Shown here: positions 50,838 through 64,000 of the stretch, piece after piece
How the letters are laid out: the number at the start of each line of letters is the position of its first letter
Position numbering within the stretch: position 1 is the first letter of the stretch
Assembly: GCF_024168825.1 (NCBI RefSeq)
Contig: NZ_JALJWH010000001.1
Span: 1,054,001-1,118,000, forward strand
Length of the DNA: 64,000 bases
DNA from: Paenarthrobacter sp. A20
GTDB lineage: Bacteria > Actinomycetota > Actinomycetes > Actinomycetales > Micrococcaceae
Reading direction: 5' to 3'
Notes under the pieces: generated by a model
Seen by the model: only the letters and a program-made list of their open reading frames with translations
Database searches by the model: none
Told to the model about the DNA's origin: nothing
Position numbers and translations under genes: made by a program

Positions 50838-52226
50838 TCAGCCCGGCAGAACAGGGGCTTTGGAGCGGTAGGCGTGTCCCGTAGGCGTGCGTATTTCCAG
50901 GGTGTGTCTTTCCCCGGGCCTGGTGTTGGCGCTCCAGCCCGGGTTTTCTTTGGTGTGGTTGCAGGCTTCGCAGAGTCCGGCCCCGTTGGCCAGGGTGGTG
51001 GTGCCTCCGGCGTGCCAGGGCACGATGTGGTCGATGTGCCGGATGGGCGCGTCGCAGTAGGGTGTGCGGCAGGTGTCATCGCGGGTTTCAATGAAGCGTC
51101 TGAGCCGCGGTGGAAAGAGCCTGGCTTTGGAATCCGTTGTCAGGAGATCTCCTGTGGCCGGTGCAGTGTAGAGCCGGCGGACCCAGACGTGGAGCTCGGG
51201 ATCCCGCGGAGGACCGGAGTCGCTGCCAGCCGAGGGATCCTGGACGACTGGAATCTCCCTGCCTGCACCGCCTGCACCGACCAGTTTCCGGGCCCACCCT
51301 GCTGGGACGATTCCGTAGCCCTTCACGCGTGCGGGTTCGGCATCGCCCTGGAAGAGGGTCCGGTCGGTCATGACGAGGTCCAGGTTGATCCCTGAGATCC
51401 CGCACGGCGTACCGGTGACCCGCTCAACGAGGGTGTCGGCCATGACCTGGCCCCGGTTCCGGGGATCACCGGCCGAACGGGCAGAATCAGCATGCCGGGT
51501 CAGTGCCGCATAGACAGCCACTCCCTGAGCGACCGGCAGCAGCGCGGTCAGGTACGTCATGGTGTCCGGCGCCGGACGCAGGCTCACGGTCCGTTCGGTG
51601 GCGGCGTGGCTGGCACGCTTCACCACCGACCGCGGATCGCGCCGGTACGCGGCCGCTTTCGCTGCGGCAATGATCGCTTGATCTCCGGCGCCGTCGAAGG
51701 TTCCGGTATCCGCTGCGAGTTCCTCGTCCACGGCACACCTGTCCTCCACGGACAAGCACGCTGTTTCCTTCACCAGCAGCGTCGCACGCCACTCATTCAA
51801 CTGGCCCGTGTTCAACGCGGCCAAGGTTCGTGGCATCTCCATGACCAAGGCTTTGGCCATCCCCAACAACCGGGACCCACGGTTCGGGGACTCCCGCCGA
51901 GCCAACGCCACCTGCGCCCCAACACCCTTACCCCGCTCGGACACGGGCACACCAGCCTCGGCCTGCTCCTGCCGCTGTGCCAGATCCAACGCCACCGCGA
52001 TCCTCGCCTGCAAAGCAACGATCGCCGACTTTAGGTCTTCCAGATCACGTAACTGGTCAATCAGCCCGTTGCTGTCCCAGGCGGGCTGGAGGGAGGTCAC
52101 GGCGGTTTTGAGATCCTTCACCAAGCCACCGCGGGGCTGTGGGCGGCGACCGGATGCGACACGTGTAGCAGCGGTGGGCGCGGCTGTGACCGCACTGTTC
52201 CCGCGCCTTTCCCGAATCCGCTCCAT
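50838..52226 (-). CDS. DUF222 and HNH endonuclease signature protein (13E12 family)
   Basis: 462 aa. DUF222 covers the N-terminal two thirds ([61 protein letters not shown]). The HNH module is at the C-terminus ([20 protein letters not shown] and [17 protein letters not shown]), with the H-x-x-H-x-x-P and N-x-x-x-L-C-x-x-C-N pattern. Such proteins occur in many copies in Arthrobacter and Mycobacterium and are presumed nucleases of unknown role, possibly mobile. It sits between the two rrn operons, transcribed against them. Its start is at ATG 52226. Confidence 0.88.
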   Translation of the reverse strand: MERIRERRGNSAVTAAPTAATRVASGRRPQPRGGLVKDLKTAVTSLQPAWDSNGLIDQLRDLEDLKSAIVALQARIAVALDLAQRQEQAEAGVPVSERGKGVGAQVALARRESPNRGSRLLGMAKALVMEMPRTLAALNTGQLNEWRATLLVKETACLSVEDRCAVDEELAADTGTFDGAGDQAIIAAAKAAAYRRDPRSVVKRASHAATERTVSLRPAPDTMTYLTALLPVAQGVAVYAALTRHADSARSAGDPRNRGQVMADTLVERVTGTPCGISGINLDLVMTDRTLFQGDAEPARVKGYGIVPAGWARKLVGAGGAGREIPVVQDPSAGSDSGPPRDPELHVWVRRLYTAPATGDLLTTDSKARLFPPRLRRFIETRDDTCRTPYCDAPIRHIDHIVPWHAGGTTTLANGAGLCEACNHTKENPGWSANTRPGERHTLEIRTPTGHAYRSKAPVLPG

Positions 52227-52415
52227 GAACCTACTCTTCCCCTCAGGCTGCGGAGCCCATAAGGCCCCAACCTCCGTATGTGGAAACCAGGCTCTATGTG
52301 GAAATCAGGCAAGCTTCGGCAAGCGGTCGCCTTCTGCCAGGTTCGCCCTTTGGCATGAGGAGGTCACCCGCTCTACGTACCGCGAGGGCACTCGGGAATG
52401 AAGCGCTTGGCGGAA

Positions 52416-53000
52416 CTAGGCGCTTGGCGACTTTGCAGCTTTGGCGGCCGCCTTGGCCGCCTGCTTGCTGGCGCGTACCTTGACCAGGGAATCCGCGTCC
52501 ACAATATCGGCGACAGATAGGTAGGAGCCCTCAACGCCGTAATGCCCGGCGGCTTCCCGCCATCCCTGCGCTTGCAGGTTGCACTGTTTCCCCAAGAGGG
52601 CCAGGAAGATCTTGGCTTTCTGTTCGCCGAAGCCAGGCAGGGACTTGAGCCGACGCAGCACCTCTGGGCCGTCGGGGGTTCCATTGGTCCAGATGGCAGC
52701 AGCGTCTCCATCCCAATCATTGTGGACCGTCTCCGCGAGGGCTTGGACTCTACCGGCCATGGAACCCGGGAATCGGTGGACCGCCGGCCGCTCCTTGAAG
52801 ACTTCCACGAAGCTGGCGGGATCTTGTTCTGCGATCATGCCCGGATCCAGGGAACCAAGACGGGTGCGGATCTTCTCCGGACCGGCAAAGGCCGACTCCA
52901 TGGTGACTTGTTGGTCGAGCAGCATGCCCGTCAACAACGCAAAGGCGTCGTCGCTGAGCAGCTGGTCCGCGGCGGCATCTCCTGTGATGTGCAGTTCCAT
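52416..53000 (-). CDS. HhH-GPD family DNA glycosylase-like protein
   Basis: 194 aa from ATG 53000, with GGGAGGATTGGACTC upstream; the frame extends 12 codons further but the ribosome-binding site fixes this start. Features: a helical first part FALLTGMLLDQQVTMESAF, the HhH hairpin LKSLPGFGEQKAKIFLALLGKQ (L-P-G-[FV]-G) and a catalytic-type Asp in SVADIVDADSLVKVRA. The C-terminus is an Ala/Lys-rich tail (KQAAKAAAKAAKSPSA) typical of actinobacterial DNA-binding proteins. It should remove damaged bases; the lesion is unknown. It lies 190 bp upstream of the HNH gene on the same strand; that gap holds two TATGTGGAAA(C/T)CAGG copies. Confidence 0.8.
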   Translation of the reverse strand: MELHITGDAAADQLLSDDAFALLTGMLLDQQVTMESAFAGPEKIRTRLGSLDPGMIAEQDPASFVEVFKERPAVHRFPGSMAGRVQALAETVHNDWDGDAAAIWTNGTPDGPEVLRRLKSLPGFGEQKAKIFLALLGKQCNLQAQGWREAAGHYGVEGSYLSVADIVDADSLVKVRASKQAAKAAAKAAKSPSA

Positions 53001-53163
53001 GAGTCCAATCCTCCCACCCTGCCGCTCCCTCGTCATTCGGTAACGCCCCCGGCCACTTCATTCAGTACCTGCTGTGCTGGCTTCACGATCACGTACGACG
53101 GCGTGCTGTCGCTTGGTTTTGGGGTGGGGTGTGGGTGGTGTGGGGTGGGGGTTTGGGGTGGAT

Positions 53164-53192
53164 TTGCGTTGGGGGTTGGGGGCGTGTATTGT
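53164..53192 (+). promoter_or_regulatory. rrn promoter, second operon
   Basis: TTGCGT (53164-53169) and TATTGT (53187-53192) are 17 bp apart, exactly the layout of the first operon (44544-44572), in a G/T-rich leader that is otherwise different. Confidence 0.6.
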
Positions 53193-53333
53193 TTTCTGAG
53201 TCGCCGGGTGCGAAACGGAAAGCCGGAAGGTGTGTACGGTTCGGTAGGCGGCCAAAAATAACTCTTCTTTTCCAATGGCCTTTGTTGGTGTGCTGCTTTT
53301 GTGGTGTGCTGCGGGGTGATGTTTTGGGGGGTC

Positions 53334-53343
53334 TGTTGTTTGA
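53334..53343 (+). promoter_or_regulatory. boxA-like element, leader 2
   Basis: TGTTGTTTGA, as at 44775, inside the shared TTTGAGAACTCAATAGTG leader. Confidence 0.65.
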
Positions 53344-53524
53344 GAACTCAATAGTGTGCCAAGTTTGTTGATACCGATTGTTTTATTGATTGGTTGAAAT
53401 TTATGCCAGTTCTGTCATGCACCCCCGTGTGTGGTGGGCTGGTTTTCAGCTGGTTTCGAATTTTGTGCAGCCGTGTTCGCCGTTATTTCCGGTGGGTGTG
53501 GTTGTGTCTGTTTGATTTGTTTTA

Positions 53525-55052
<1,528 letters not shown>

Positions 55053-55301
55053 AGCTGCTAGCAACTGGTTGCTGCGCCTGCATGGGTGTGGTGGTGGTTG
55101 TCAGTGTTGCCCATTGCGCAGGCGTCTGTTCTGCGGTGGGTGCTCATGGGTGGAATATCAACGAATCAAACTTGTTTGGCATGGCCTTTACCGGTTGTGT
55201 CCTGGTGCCAGTACGGCGACCTGTGCCTCTTTGGGGTGTGGTGTTGTTTGGAACGTGGCCGGGGCGTGCGGTTTGTGGGGGTTGTGTTTGGCGCACTGTT
55301 G

Positions 55302-55326
55302 GGTCCTGAGGCAACAGGACCTTTTT
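55302..55326 (+). terminator. Terminator-like hairpin in the 16S-23S spacer, operon 2
   Basis: Same GGTCCTG/CAGGACC stem and TTTTT tail as at 46744, in the identical 549-bp spacer, again with no tRNA gene. Confidence 0.5.
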
Positions 55327-55597
55327 GCAGCAATGCAGGGGGGCACTTCTGGTGTTTCTTTTGTTCCTGCTTCCGGTACTGCTGGTCACTGTTTTCAGCC
55401 CTGTGTGGGTTGTGGTGGGTGGTGGTCTGGTTGATGGGGTTGTTGTTTGAGAACTACATAGTGGACGCGAGCATCTAGAGCACGCACGTGGCTGATCCTT
55501 TTGGGGGTTGGTGTGTGTGTTCTTACAGCAATTTCTTATGAATGAACCTGGCCCTTGTGGTCGTGGTTCTCTCGAGTAAGTTTTTGATCTTTGTGTG

Positions 55598-58736
<3,139 letters not shown>

Positions 58737-58882
58737 ACCACACAACACACTGCACGCGTCCACTATGTGGTTCCCGAACAACAACCCGCTTGTTCCAGGA
58801 ACAAAAACACAACAAAATAACAACACCACAGTTGTAACCACACTTCCCACCCACCCCACCCGGGGCGCGGACGGGTAACAAA

Positions 58883-59000
58883 GTTACGGCGGTCATAGCG
58901 TGGGGGAAACGCCCGGTCCCATTCCGAACCCGGAAGCTAAGACCCACAGCGCCGATGGTACTGCACCCGGGAGGGTGTGGGAGAGTAGGACACCGCCGGA
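58883..59000 (+). rRNA. rrf: 5S ribosomal RNA, operon 2
   Basis: Identical to the first 5S copy. The 23S-5S spacer is 2 bp shorter (CCACCCGGGG in place of CCACCACCGGGG). Confidence 0.95.
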
Positions 59001-59011
59001 CAACCATTAAG

Positions 59012-59042
59012 AAGAGCCCCGACCACGACGGTCGGGGCTCTT
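59012..59042. terminator. rrn terminator, operon 2
   Basis: Same 13-bp stem as at 50456. Here it lies 5 bp from the stop of the convergent LysR gene, so it may end both transcripts. Confidence 0.85.
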
Positions 59043-59047
59043 CACAT

Positions 59048-59911
59048 TTAACCACCCACACACCCCAACACAGCGTCCACTACATGGCTTCGTTGATTAT
59101 CTGCCCGATAGACCAGATACTCCGTGATGGGCGGTATCCGGTCGCCGAAGTCGAGCAGGACCAGGCGGGGATCATCGTTGAATTCGTCCTCGGCGATCAC
59201 GCCAACGCCGAGGCCGGCGATCACCGCAGCATGGACTGCTTCCCTGCTGTCCGTTTCAAGGAGCTCGGTGGGCTTGAGGTGAGCTGCCTGGAGCGCGGTC
59301 TCGATGGACCTCCGGGTGATCGAGCCGGGCTCGCGGATGATCAACGGGTGATGTACCAAATCACGGAGCTTGATCACTTTGGCGCCAGCCAGGGCATGGT
59401 CGTGCCGTACGAACGCTACAAGGTCCTGGGTGCCCAAGGTGCGGCCGATCAGGTCCGGGTGGGGTGTTTCGTCCGCGATGATGCCGACGTCCACCGTGCC
59501 GGCCAATACTCGTTTGCGTATCTCTGCGGAGTTGCCGCTGACGAGTTGGATGCTGACGCCGGGATTCCGGCGTCGGAACGCGCTGAGGACACCTACTGCG
59601 TTGATAGGTGCATCGGTGCCGAACCGCAGTTCTCCTTGCATCACCTGACGAGCTTTGGCCAGTACCGCTTCGGCTTCCATTTCCGCTGCAAACAGCTTGG
59701 ACGTGACTGCGAACAGTTTTTGCCCCAACACTGTCAGTTCCACGGAACGTCCGGCCCGCTGCAACAGACGTACCTCGTGCTGCCCCTCCAAGAGGCGGAC
59801 CTGCTCTGAAAGGGTCGGTTGGCTCACGCCTGCCGACGCGGCCGCTGCCACATAACTTCCATGTGTAGCGACGTAGTGGAACGCCCGGAGATGTGTCAGA
59901 TTCATAGGCAT
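59048..59911 (-). CDS. LysR family transcriptional regulator
   Basis: 287 aa. The N-terminal winged helix-turn-helix (NLTHLRAFHYVATHGSYVAA, then AAASAGVSQPTLSEQVRLLE) is followed by the LysR substrate-binding domain (ELRFGTDAPINAVGVLSAFR, VDVGIIADE, LIIREPGS and AVIAGLGVGVIAEDEF). It is divergent from an alkaline-phosphatase-superfamily gene and an EamA transporter (65-bp gap), so it probably activates them. LysR regulators of this look accompany 2-aminoethylphosphonate genes in other bacteria; that link is inferred. The last five codons and stop lie in the conserved tail of the rrn repeat, so the original C-terminus may have been replaced. Confidence 0.86.
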   Translation of the reverse strand: MPMNLTHLRAFHYVATHGSYVAAAASAGVSQPTLSEQVRLLEGQHEVRLLQRAGRSVELTVLGQKLFAVTSKLFAAEMEAEAVLAKARQVMQGELRFGTDAPINAVGVLSAFRRRNPGVSIQLVSGNSAEIRKRVLAGTVDVGIIADETPHPDLIGRTLGTQDLVAFVRHDHALAGAKVIKLRDLVHHPLIIREPGSITRRSIETALQAAHLKPTELLETDSREAVHAAVIAGLGVGVIAEDEFNDDPRLVLLDFGDRIPPITEYLVYRADNQRSHVVDAVLGCVGG

Positions 59912-59976
59912 GACCTAAGTCTGCTATAGATCTCAACGGTCGTTTCAATACGTAGCTGGCTAATCCACGTACCGTC

Positions 59977-60867
59977 GTGGGTGTGAAGAATGAACCCCAC
60001 ATCTTGGTAGTAGGCATCGACGGCGTCCGCTACGACTCGCTCAGGTCCGCGGCCACTCCCGCGTTGGACCGGATTGCCGATCAAGGATTTCTGGTCCCTG
60101 TGCGCGTCCACCACAAGAATGCCACCATTTCCGGTCCGGTGTGGGCCACAGTTGCAACGGGTGTCTACGCGGATCGGCACAAGGTGACAGGCAATAGCCA
60201 CCACCCGGCCGAGCTCGACTCCCTCCCGGACTTCACGGCGGCACTTCGCGCCGCCCGTCCGGAATTGCAAACGATGATCGCCGTCAGTTGGCATCCGCTG
60301 GCGATTCGAAGCGAATGTGGACCTATCTTCACCTCCCGGGGCTGGGTGCCGACGCCCGACCCTGAAGAAGCGAACGACGCCGACAGTTGGACAAGTGCCG
60401 ATGACGCCGTTGCAGAGTACGCGTCGGCGCGCATAAGGCACGAGGACCTCGCGGCATCCTTCGTATATTTTGGCGAGGCCGACGTCGAGGCCCACAACCA
60501 CGGAACGGGCGATGGATACCTTGCAGCCATTCAACGCTGCGATGCTCGCCTTAACACCCTGCTCGACGCGATTGCGGCGAGGCCCAACCGGGCAGGCGAA
60601 GACTGGACGGTCATTGTCGTTACCGACCACGGCCACCTCGACGCCGGCGGCCATGGCGGAGAAACCGAAGCAGAGCGCACCGCCTGGATCGGGGCTGACG
60701 GCGCAGCCCTGCCCCGGCATGTCACAACCGTGGATCACGCGGACATCTTTCCCCAGGTCCTTGCCACTTTCGGCGTGGCCGCAGATGACACTGAAGGCGT
60801 CATCTTCGGTGCCCGACAGGAGACTCCGCCCGGGGCGATGGTCCCGGTTACGGCAGCTCACCGTTGA
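59977..60867 (+). CDS. Alkaline phosphatase superfamily phosphodiesterase/phosphohydrolase
   Basis: 296 aa from GTG 59977. The first metal-binding Asp is in ILVVGIDGVRYDSL, the nucleophile Thr or Ser in KNATISGPVWATVATGVY, and later metal ligands are in YFGEADVEAHNHGTGDGYL, VVTDHGHLDAGGHGGE and VDHADIFPQVLATFG. This is the type I phosphodiesterase/nucleotide pyrophosphatase layout. No signal peptide is seen, so it works in the cytoplasm. Substrates could be phosphodiesters, phosphonates or nucleotide derivatives. Its stop overlaps the EamA start (TTGA), and a LysR gene is divergent. Confidence 0.8.
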   Translation: MGVKNEPHILVVGIDGVRYDSLRSAATPALDRIADQGFLVPVRVHHKNATISGPVWATVATGVYADRHKVTGNSHHPAELDSLPDFTAALRAARPELQTMIAVSWHPLAIRSECGPIFTSRGWVPTPDPEEANDADSWTSADDAVAEYASARIRHEDLAASFVYFGEADVEAHNHGTGDGYLAAIQRCDARLNTLLDAIAARPNRAGEDWTVIVVTDHGHLDAGGHGGETEAERTAWIGADGAALPRHVTTVDHADIFPQVLATFGVAADDTEGVIFGARQETPPGAMVPVTAAHR

Positions 60868-61715
60868 CCCTCACGGTGACGGCGGCCGTCCTCCTGGCAG
60901 CGGTCCTGCACAGTGTCTGGAATGCGCTGGCCAAGGCCATCCCGGACCGCCTTGCATCGTCCACCATGATTGCCCTGGCCTACTTAGTGTCAGGCATCGC
61001 GGGGGCAGCGATCTTCGGAGTTCCCCTGCAACAGTCGTGGCCCTTCGTCCTCGCTTCGGCGGCCCTGCAGACCTGTTACCTCATCCTCTTGACCACGTCC
61101 TACAGGCACGGCGACTTCTCCAAGGTCTATCCATTGGCGCGTGGCCTCGCCGTCCTTCTGGTGACGGCAGTCGCCACCACTTTCCTGGCGGAGCACCTGA
61201 GCCTGTGGCAGCTGGCCGGAGTGGCAGTCGTCGCGGGTTCGCTGCTGGGCTTGGCTGTCACCGGCCACGGCAAGGAGGCCACCACACACCGCAAGGGCAC
61301 CCTTTTCGCTGTGCTCACGGGCGCTGCCATAGCGGCCTATACATTGGTGGATGGCGTCGGAGTCCGCCAGTCCGGTGACCCGATGGCCTATATCTCGTGG
61401 CTGTTCCTGTTGCAGGGTTTGCTGATCCCCGTGGTCTGTTGGCGCATGGCGTCGGACCGCCGTTCATTCCCGCGACGAGTGGCCCGGTACTGGAAGCCGG
61501 GATTCATTGGCGGGCTGGTGTCCATGCTGGCCTACGGGATCGTGGTGTGGGCGCAGAGCCTGGCACCCCTGGCCTTGGTGTCGGCTTTACGCGAGACCAG
61601 CGTGCTGTTGGCAGGGGTTATTGGAGCGGTGTTCTTCAACGAAAGATTCAGCCGGCTCAGGCTGGGCCTGACGGTCGTTGCTGTGGCCGGTATCGCGGCC
61701 ATTCAACTCGGCTAG
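60864..61715 (+). CDS. EamA/DMT family transporter
   Basis: 283 aa from TTG 60864, overlapping the previous stop by 4 bp. Ten membrane helices in two EamA repeats: LTVTAAVLLAAVLHSVWNAL at the start, YPLARGLAVLLVTAVATTFL closing repeat 1, and ALVSALRETSVLLAGVIGAVFF near the end, where the P-L-x-x-x-x-R and E-x-F-x-R segments of EamA occur. DMT proteins move small metabolites, often outward. It probably moves the substrate or product of the phosphodiesterase. The stop overlaps that of the convergent hydrolase gene. Confidence 0.85.
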   Translation: MTLTVTAAVLLAAVLHSVWNALAKAIPDRLASSTMIALAYLVSGIAGAAIFGVPLQQSWPFVLASAALQTCYLILLTTSYRHGDFSKVYPLARGLAVLLVTAVATTFLAEHLSLWQLAGVAVVAGSLLGLAVTGHGKEATTHRKGTLFAVLTGAAIAAYTLVDGVGVRQSGDPMAYISWLFLLQGLLIPVVCWRMASDRRSFPRRVARYWKPGFIGGLVSMLAYGIVVWAQSLAPLALVSALRETSVLLAGVIGAVFFNERFSRLRLGLTVVAVAGIAAIQLG

Positions 61716-62545
61716 CCCGAGAAGAACTCCGACAACTCCGAGACCAGCTTGTCCGGCGCCTTGATCGGGCCATCGTGCCCGAAGCCGGGGAGAATGCTGT
61801 AGCTGGAACCGGACAGGACGTCGTGGATCTGGCCGCACGCGACTCCGAAATAAGAGGGGCTCTTTTCGCCTACCACGATCAGCGTTTCCAGCGGCAGGTC
61901 CAGGAAGGGCTCGGCGGGCATGTCGGCTGCGATGACCGCCTTTATTTCACGCACACCGCAGGTCATCAGCTCCCGCATCTGCTTGCCCAGGGGCGTACCG
62001 GCCGCCAGTTTGTTCGCCAGGGTCAACATGGACAACGGCATGCGCGCGAAGGCGCCGCCGGTTTCCACTCCCTTGATCAGGACGGCGAGGGCGCGATCGT
62101 AGTCTCCCGCCGCCGTCGCGCGTTCGTAATCGGGCGTCCAGTCGGCCTTGACGCTGTGGTTGACGGAAACGGCGGGGTCGTAGACGGCCAATCGCTCCAC
62201 CGGGAGGGTCCGCGCCGCGTGCAGTGCCACAGCGCCGCCGAAGCTATGCCCAAAGACGTCCGTGCTGGACGTGTGCTTCATGACGGCGTCGAGGTCGCGG
62301 ATGTCCGCTTCCAGCGTGTAATCCTCCGCCTGGGGGGAAGAATCGCCGCGCCCGCGTCGGTTGAAGGTATGGACTGGACGGCCAAGGGCTTCGCTCAGTT
62401 TCTGGGCGAAACGCGTGTAATCGGAGGCCGTCACCATGGAGGCAGGAACGACGACGACGCCGGAACCTGCCGCTGCCAGCCCACCACCGGTGGTGAGTAC
62501 TTCGAGGTGTCCGCCGTCGGCTGTGATGATGATGTCGCGCGTCAT
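61712..62545 (-). CDS. Alpha/beta hydrolase, tandem paralogue 1
   Basis: 277 aa. The nucleophile elbow is GHSFGG (DVFGHSFGGAVALHAA), the oxyanion/Arg loop is FNRRGRGDSSPQ, and the His is in LPGFGHDGPIKAP. It has no signal peptide. The middle segment YDPAVSVNHSV...DYDRALAVLIKGVETGGAF is shared with the next two proteins. The substrate is unknown. Order on the minus strand is paralogue 3, 2, 1; 62 bp separate 2 and 1. Confidence 0.85.
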   Translation of the reverse strand: MTRDIIITADGGHLEVLTTGGGLAAAGSGVVVVPASMVTASDYTRFAQKLSEALGRPVHTFNRRGRGDSSPQAEDYTLEADIRDLDAVMKHTSSTDVFGHSFGGAVALHAARTLPVERLAVYDPAVSVNHSVKADWTPDYERATAAGDYDRALAVLIKGVETGGAFARMPLSMLTLANKLAAGTPLGKQMRELMTCGVREIKAVIAADMPAEPFLDLPLETLIVVGEKSPSYFGVACGQIHDVLSGSSYSILPGFGHDGPIKAPDKLVSELSEFFSG

Positions 62546-62607
62546 GACTCGAGCCTAACCGAGCGACCTGAATGCGGGCAGCATGCCGTCCCTGATGTGG
62601 ACAGCAG

Positions 62608-63462
62608 TCAGCCCTTGAAGTAGTCCGAGATATCAGAGACGAGCTCATTGACGGCCGCGGGAATGGAGCCATGGAACCCTTTCGGAGAGACCTCCAAAGT
62701 GCTGCCATGGACGGCCCTGTTCAGCCGCGCGGCGGTGACTTTGTAGAACTGCGGGCTCTTCTTACCCACCATGAAATGCGTGCTGGAGGGGAGGCCGGAG
62801 AAGTCCCGGGGTGTTTCGGCTTCTTCAAAAGCAGCCTTGAGCTCGCCGACTCCGGAGGGCATGAGTTCCCGGAAGAGCTTGTTGACTTTGGTCCGCGAAA
62901 CCACTGCCATGAGGCCCACCAGGATGGGCTCCGGGACCCGGGCAAGGGCAGTTCCGGGATGCATGCCCCGTTTCATCCGGGCCATTGCGCGGTTGATGTC
63001 GCCCTTGTTGACGGAATCCGCGAATCCGGCCAGCCAGTCCGTATCCATGCTTCCGTCGATATTCACGGCGGCGTCGTAAACAGCGAGCTTGTCCGGCTGG
63101 TGGTGCGTTCCGGCGAAGGCCTGGGCCGCGTTCAAGGCAACTGATCCCCCCAGGCTGTGGCCGAAGATATTCCGGGCCCCGGTGGCGTCCATGATGGTCC
63201 GGACGTCCGCGATCTCCGTAGCCATGGAGTAGTTGTGCGGCTGATCGGTGGACTTGCCCCGGCCCCGGCGGTCGTAGACGTCAACGGCCCAGCCATCACC
63301 CAGGCCTTTTGCCAACGCTATGGAGAACGGCCGATAAATGAGCGCCGTGAGGAACGCGCCGCCGATGAGCACCACCCGACGCTCCCCGGGTGCGTCTTCC
63401 GTGCCGTAGCTGTACAAGGCGAGCCTGCCGCCGTCGTGCGTCTTGATATCGCGTTCCCTCAC
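62608..63462 (-). CDS. Alpha/beta hydrolase, tandem paralogue 2
   Basis: 284 aa. The nucleophile elbow is GHSLGG (NIFGHSLGGSVALNAAQ), the Arg loop is YDRRGRGKSTDQ and the late FHGSIPAAVNELV carries the catalytic-type His. LAVYDAAVNIDGSMDTDW and SPQFYKVTAARLNRAV align with paralogues 1 and 3. It starts 9 bp after the end of paralogue 3, so the two are one transcript. Substrate not known. Confidence 0.85.
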   Translation of the reverse strand: MRERDIKTHDGGRLALYSYGTEDAPGERRVVLIGGAFLTALIYRPFSIALAKGLGDGWAVDVYDRRGRGKSTDQPHNYSMATEIADVRTIMDATGARNIFGHSLGGSVALNAAQAFAGTHHQPDKLAVYDAAVNIDGSMDTDWLAGFADSVNKGDINRAMARMKRGMHPGTALARVPEPILVGLMAVVSRTKVNKLFRELMPSGVGELKAAFEEAETPRDFSGLPSSTHFMVGKKSPQFYKVTAARLNRAVHGSTLEVSPKGFHGSIPAAVNELVSDISDYFKG

Positions 63463-63471
63463 CGGAACATC

Positions 63472-64000
63472 CTAGGCGGCCCCGGCTGGTTCCCCGTGGA
63501 GTTGGTTCCCGGAAAGGAATCTGGCGATGCGGGCCGCGAGCCGCCTGCCGGGCCGCAACGGACCTTCGTGGAACTGCAACGGCACAACGGCGAAGTCAAT
63601 CGCGGGCACGGCTCCGGCCAGGGTGCGCCCGGTCTCTGCGAAGTACGAAGGACTCCAACCGCCGCTGAGCATCAGCGTGGGGGTAGAGAGTTTCAAAAAG
63701 TCGTGAAGGTTCGCATCGGCGTCGAGGACCGCCCGCATCTCGGTGACGGCGGTGGGAAGCAGCGAACGCATCTCCAAGCCCAGCCGGGTCCTGGCGGAGA
63801 GGACGCTGAGCGTGCGCAGCGCGCCCATGGGCAGGTAGGAAATCGGCCCCGCGGTTCCCAAGCCCTGGACCAGGTGCGCCCACGCATGATCCAGTTGTCC
63901 GGCCGTTACAGCTTCTTCGAGCTCGGGCCGCCAGCGGCTGCTGAGGTTGCCGGACAGTGACACCGCGGCGTCGTAGGTCACCAGCTTGCTGATCCTGGCC
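63472..64000 (-). CDS. Alpha/beta hydrolase, tandem paralogue 3, C-terminal part (cut by window edge)
   Basis: The frame is open to the window edge. It reads ARISKLVTYDAAVSLSGNLS, then MRSLLPTAVTEMRAVLDADA, LMLSGGWSPSYFAETGRTL and FHEGPLRPGRRLAARIARFL. This is the C-terminal two thirds of the same hydrolase type. The late His (QFHEGPL) is present; the nucleophile part lies beyond the window. Confidence 0.8.
   Translation of the reverse strand, partial: ARISKLVTYDAAVSLSGNLSSRWRPELEEAVTAGQLDHAWAHLVQGLGTAGPISYLPMGALRTLSVLSARTRLGLEMRSLLPTAVTEMRAVLDADANLHDFLKLSTPTLMLSGGWSPSYFAETGRTLAGAVPAIDFAVVPLQFHEGPLRPGRRLAARIARFLSGNQLHGEPAGAA

Noticed and set aside
50667..51395. Plus-strand frame opposite the HNH gene
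   Set aside because: It is antisense to the HNH domain, with no start signal and no recognisable domain.
50838..53000. Island between the rrn operons as an integrated mobile element
   Set aside because: No integrase, terminal repeats or target duplication were found, and composition is like the surroundings. The DUF222/HNH gene alone is weak evidence.

Overview
The window comes from a high-GC actinobacterium of the Micrococcaceae, most likely Arthrobacter or Paenarthrobacter. The 16S rRNA sequence, the DUF222/HNH protein, the actinobacterial order folE-folP-folB-folK-DUF3180-PH-PH-DUF2520-panC, and several promoters placed for leaderless GTG/ATG starts all point that way. Most of it is chromosomal housekeeping DNA. 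I see no prophage, plasmid, integrase, transposase, CRISPR array or tRNA.

Layout. 0-1.3 kb: the edge of an MFS exporter and its divergent TetR regulator over a multi-palindrome operator, then a 50-aa membrane peptide. 1.3-14.4 kb: ordinary metabolism (2H phosphoesterase, Pgm, SDR, DUF4190 protein, POT transporter, amidase, S51 peptidase, rhodanese, PheA, lipid kinase, SerS, methyltransferase). 14.4-16.7 kb: a HelR-type RNA polymerase-recycling ATPase preceded by a rifamycin-associated element (RAE). 16.8-23.4 kb: HAD hydrolase, AraC regulator, DUF1761, GAF-ANTAR and FUSC proteins, plus a short envelope/stress cluster in which three genes look damaged (N-terminally truncated sigma factor, internal deletion before a holin-like gene, frameshifted DUF3618 gene). 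23.4-27.2 kb: a small type VII secretion-like cassette with a WXG effector. 27.3-42.6 kb: Ppa, DacB, Zn-metalloprotease, TilS, Hpt, C39-like lipoprotein, FtsH, the folate genes, two PH-domain membrane proteins, a DUF2520 Rossmann protein and PanC. 42.7-44.2 kb: a DHA2-type MFS exporter.

44.5-59.1 kb: two nearly identical rrn operons (16S-23S-5S) in the same orientation. About 2.8 kb separates them, holding a DUF222/HNH protein and an HhH-GPD DNA glycosylase. Each operon has its own promoter, and both share boxA-like elements, processing stems and a spacer hairpin with a T-run. 59.0-64.0 kb: a LysR regulator divergent from an alkaline-phosphatase-superfamily gene and an EamA transporter, then three tandem paralogous alpha/beta hydrolases, the last cut by the window edge.

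Most notable: (i) the RAE plus HelR pair, which predicts rifamycin-inducible RNA polymerase protection; (ii) a family of short core repeats (consensus GCTCTCTCACCTTT) phased at exactly 32 bp at three separate loci next to gene ends or starts, for which I know no described element; (iii) the orphan WXG effector cassette; (iv) the cluster of decayed stress genes with a shared 11-bp promoter-like motif.
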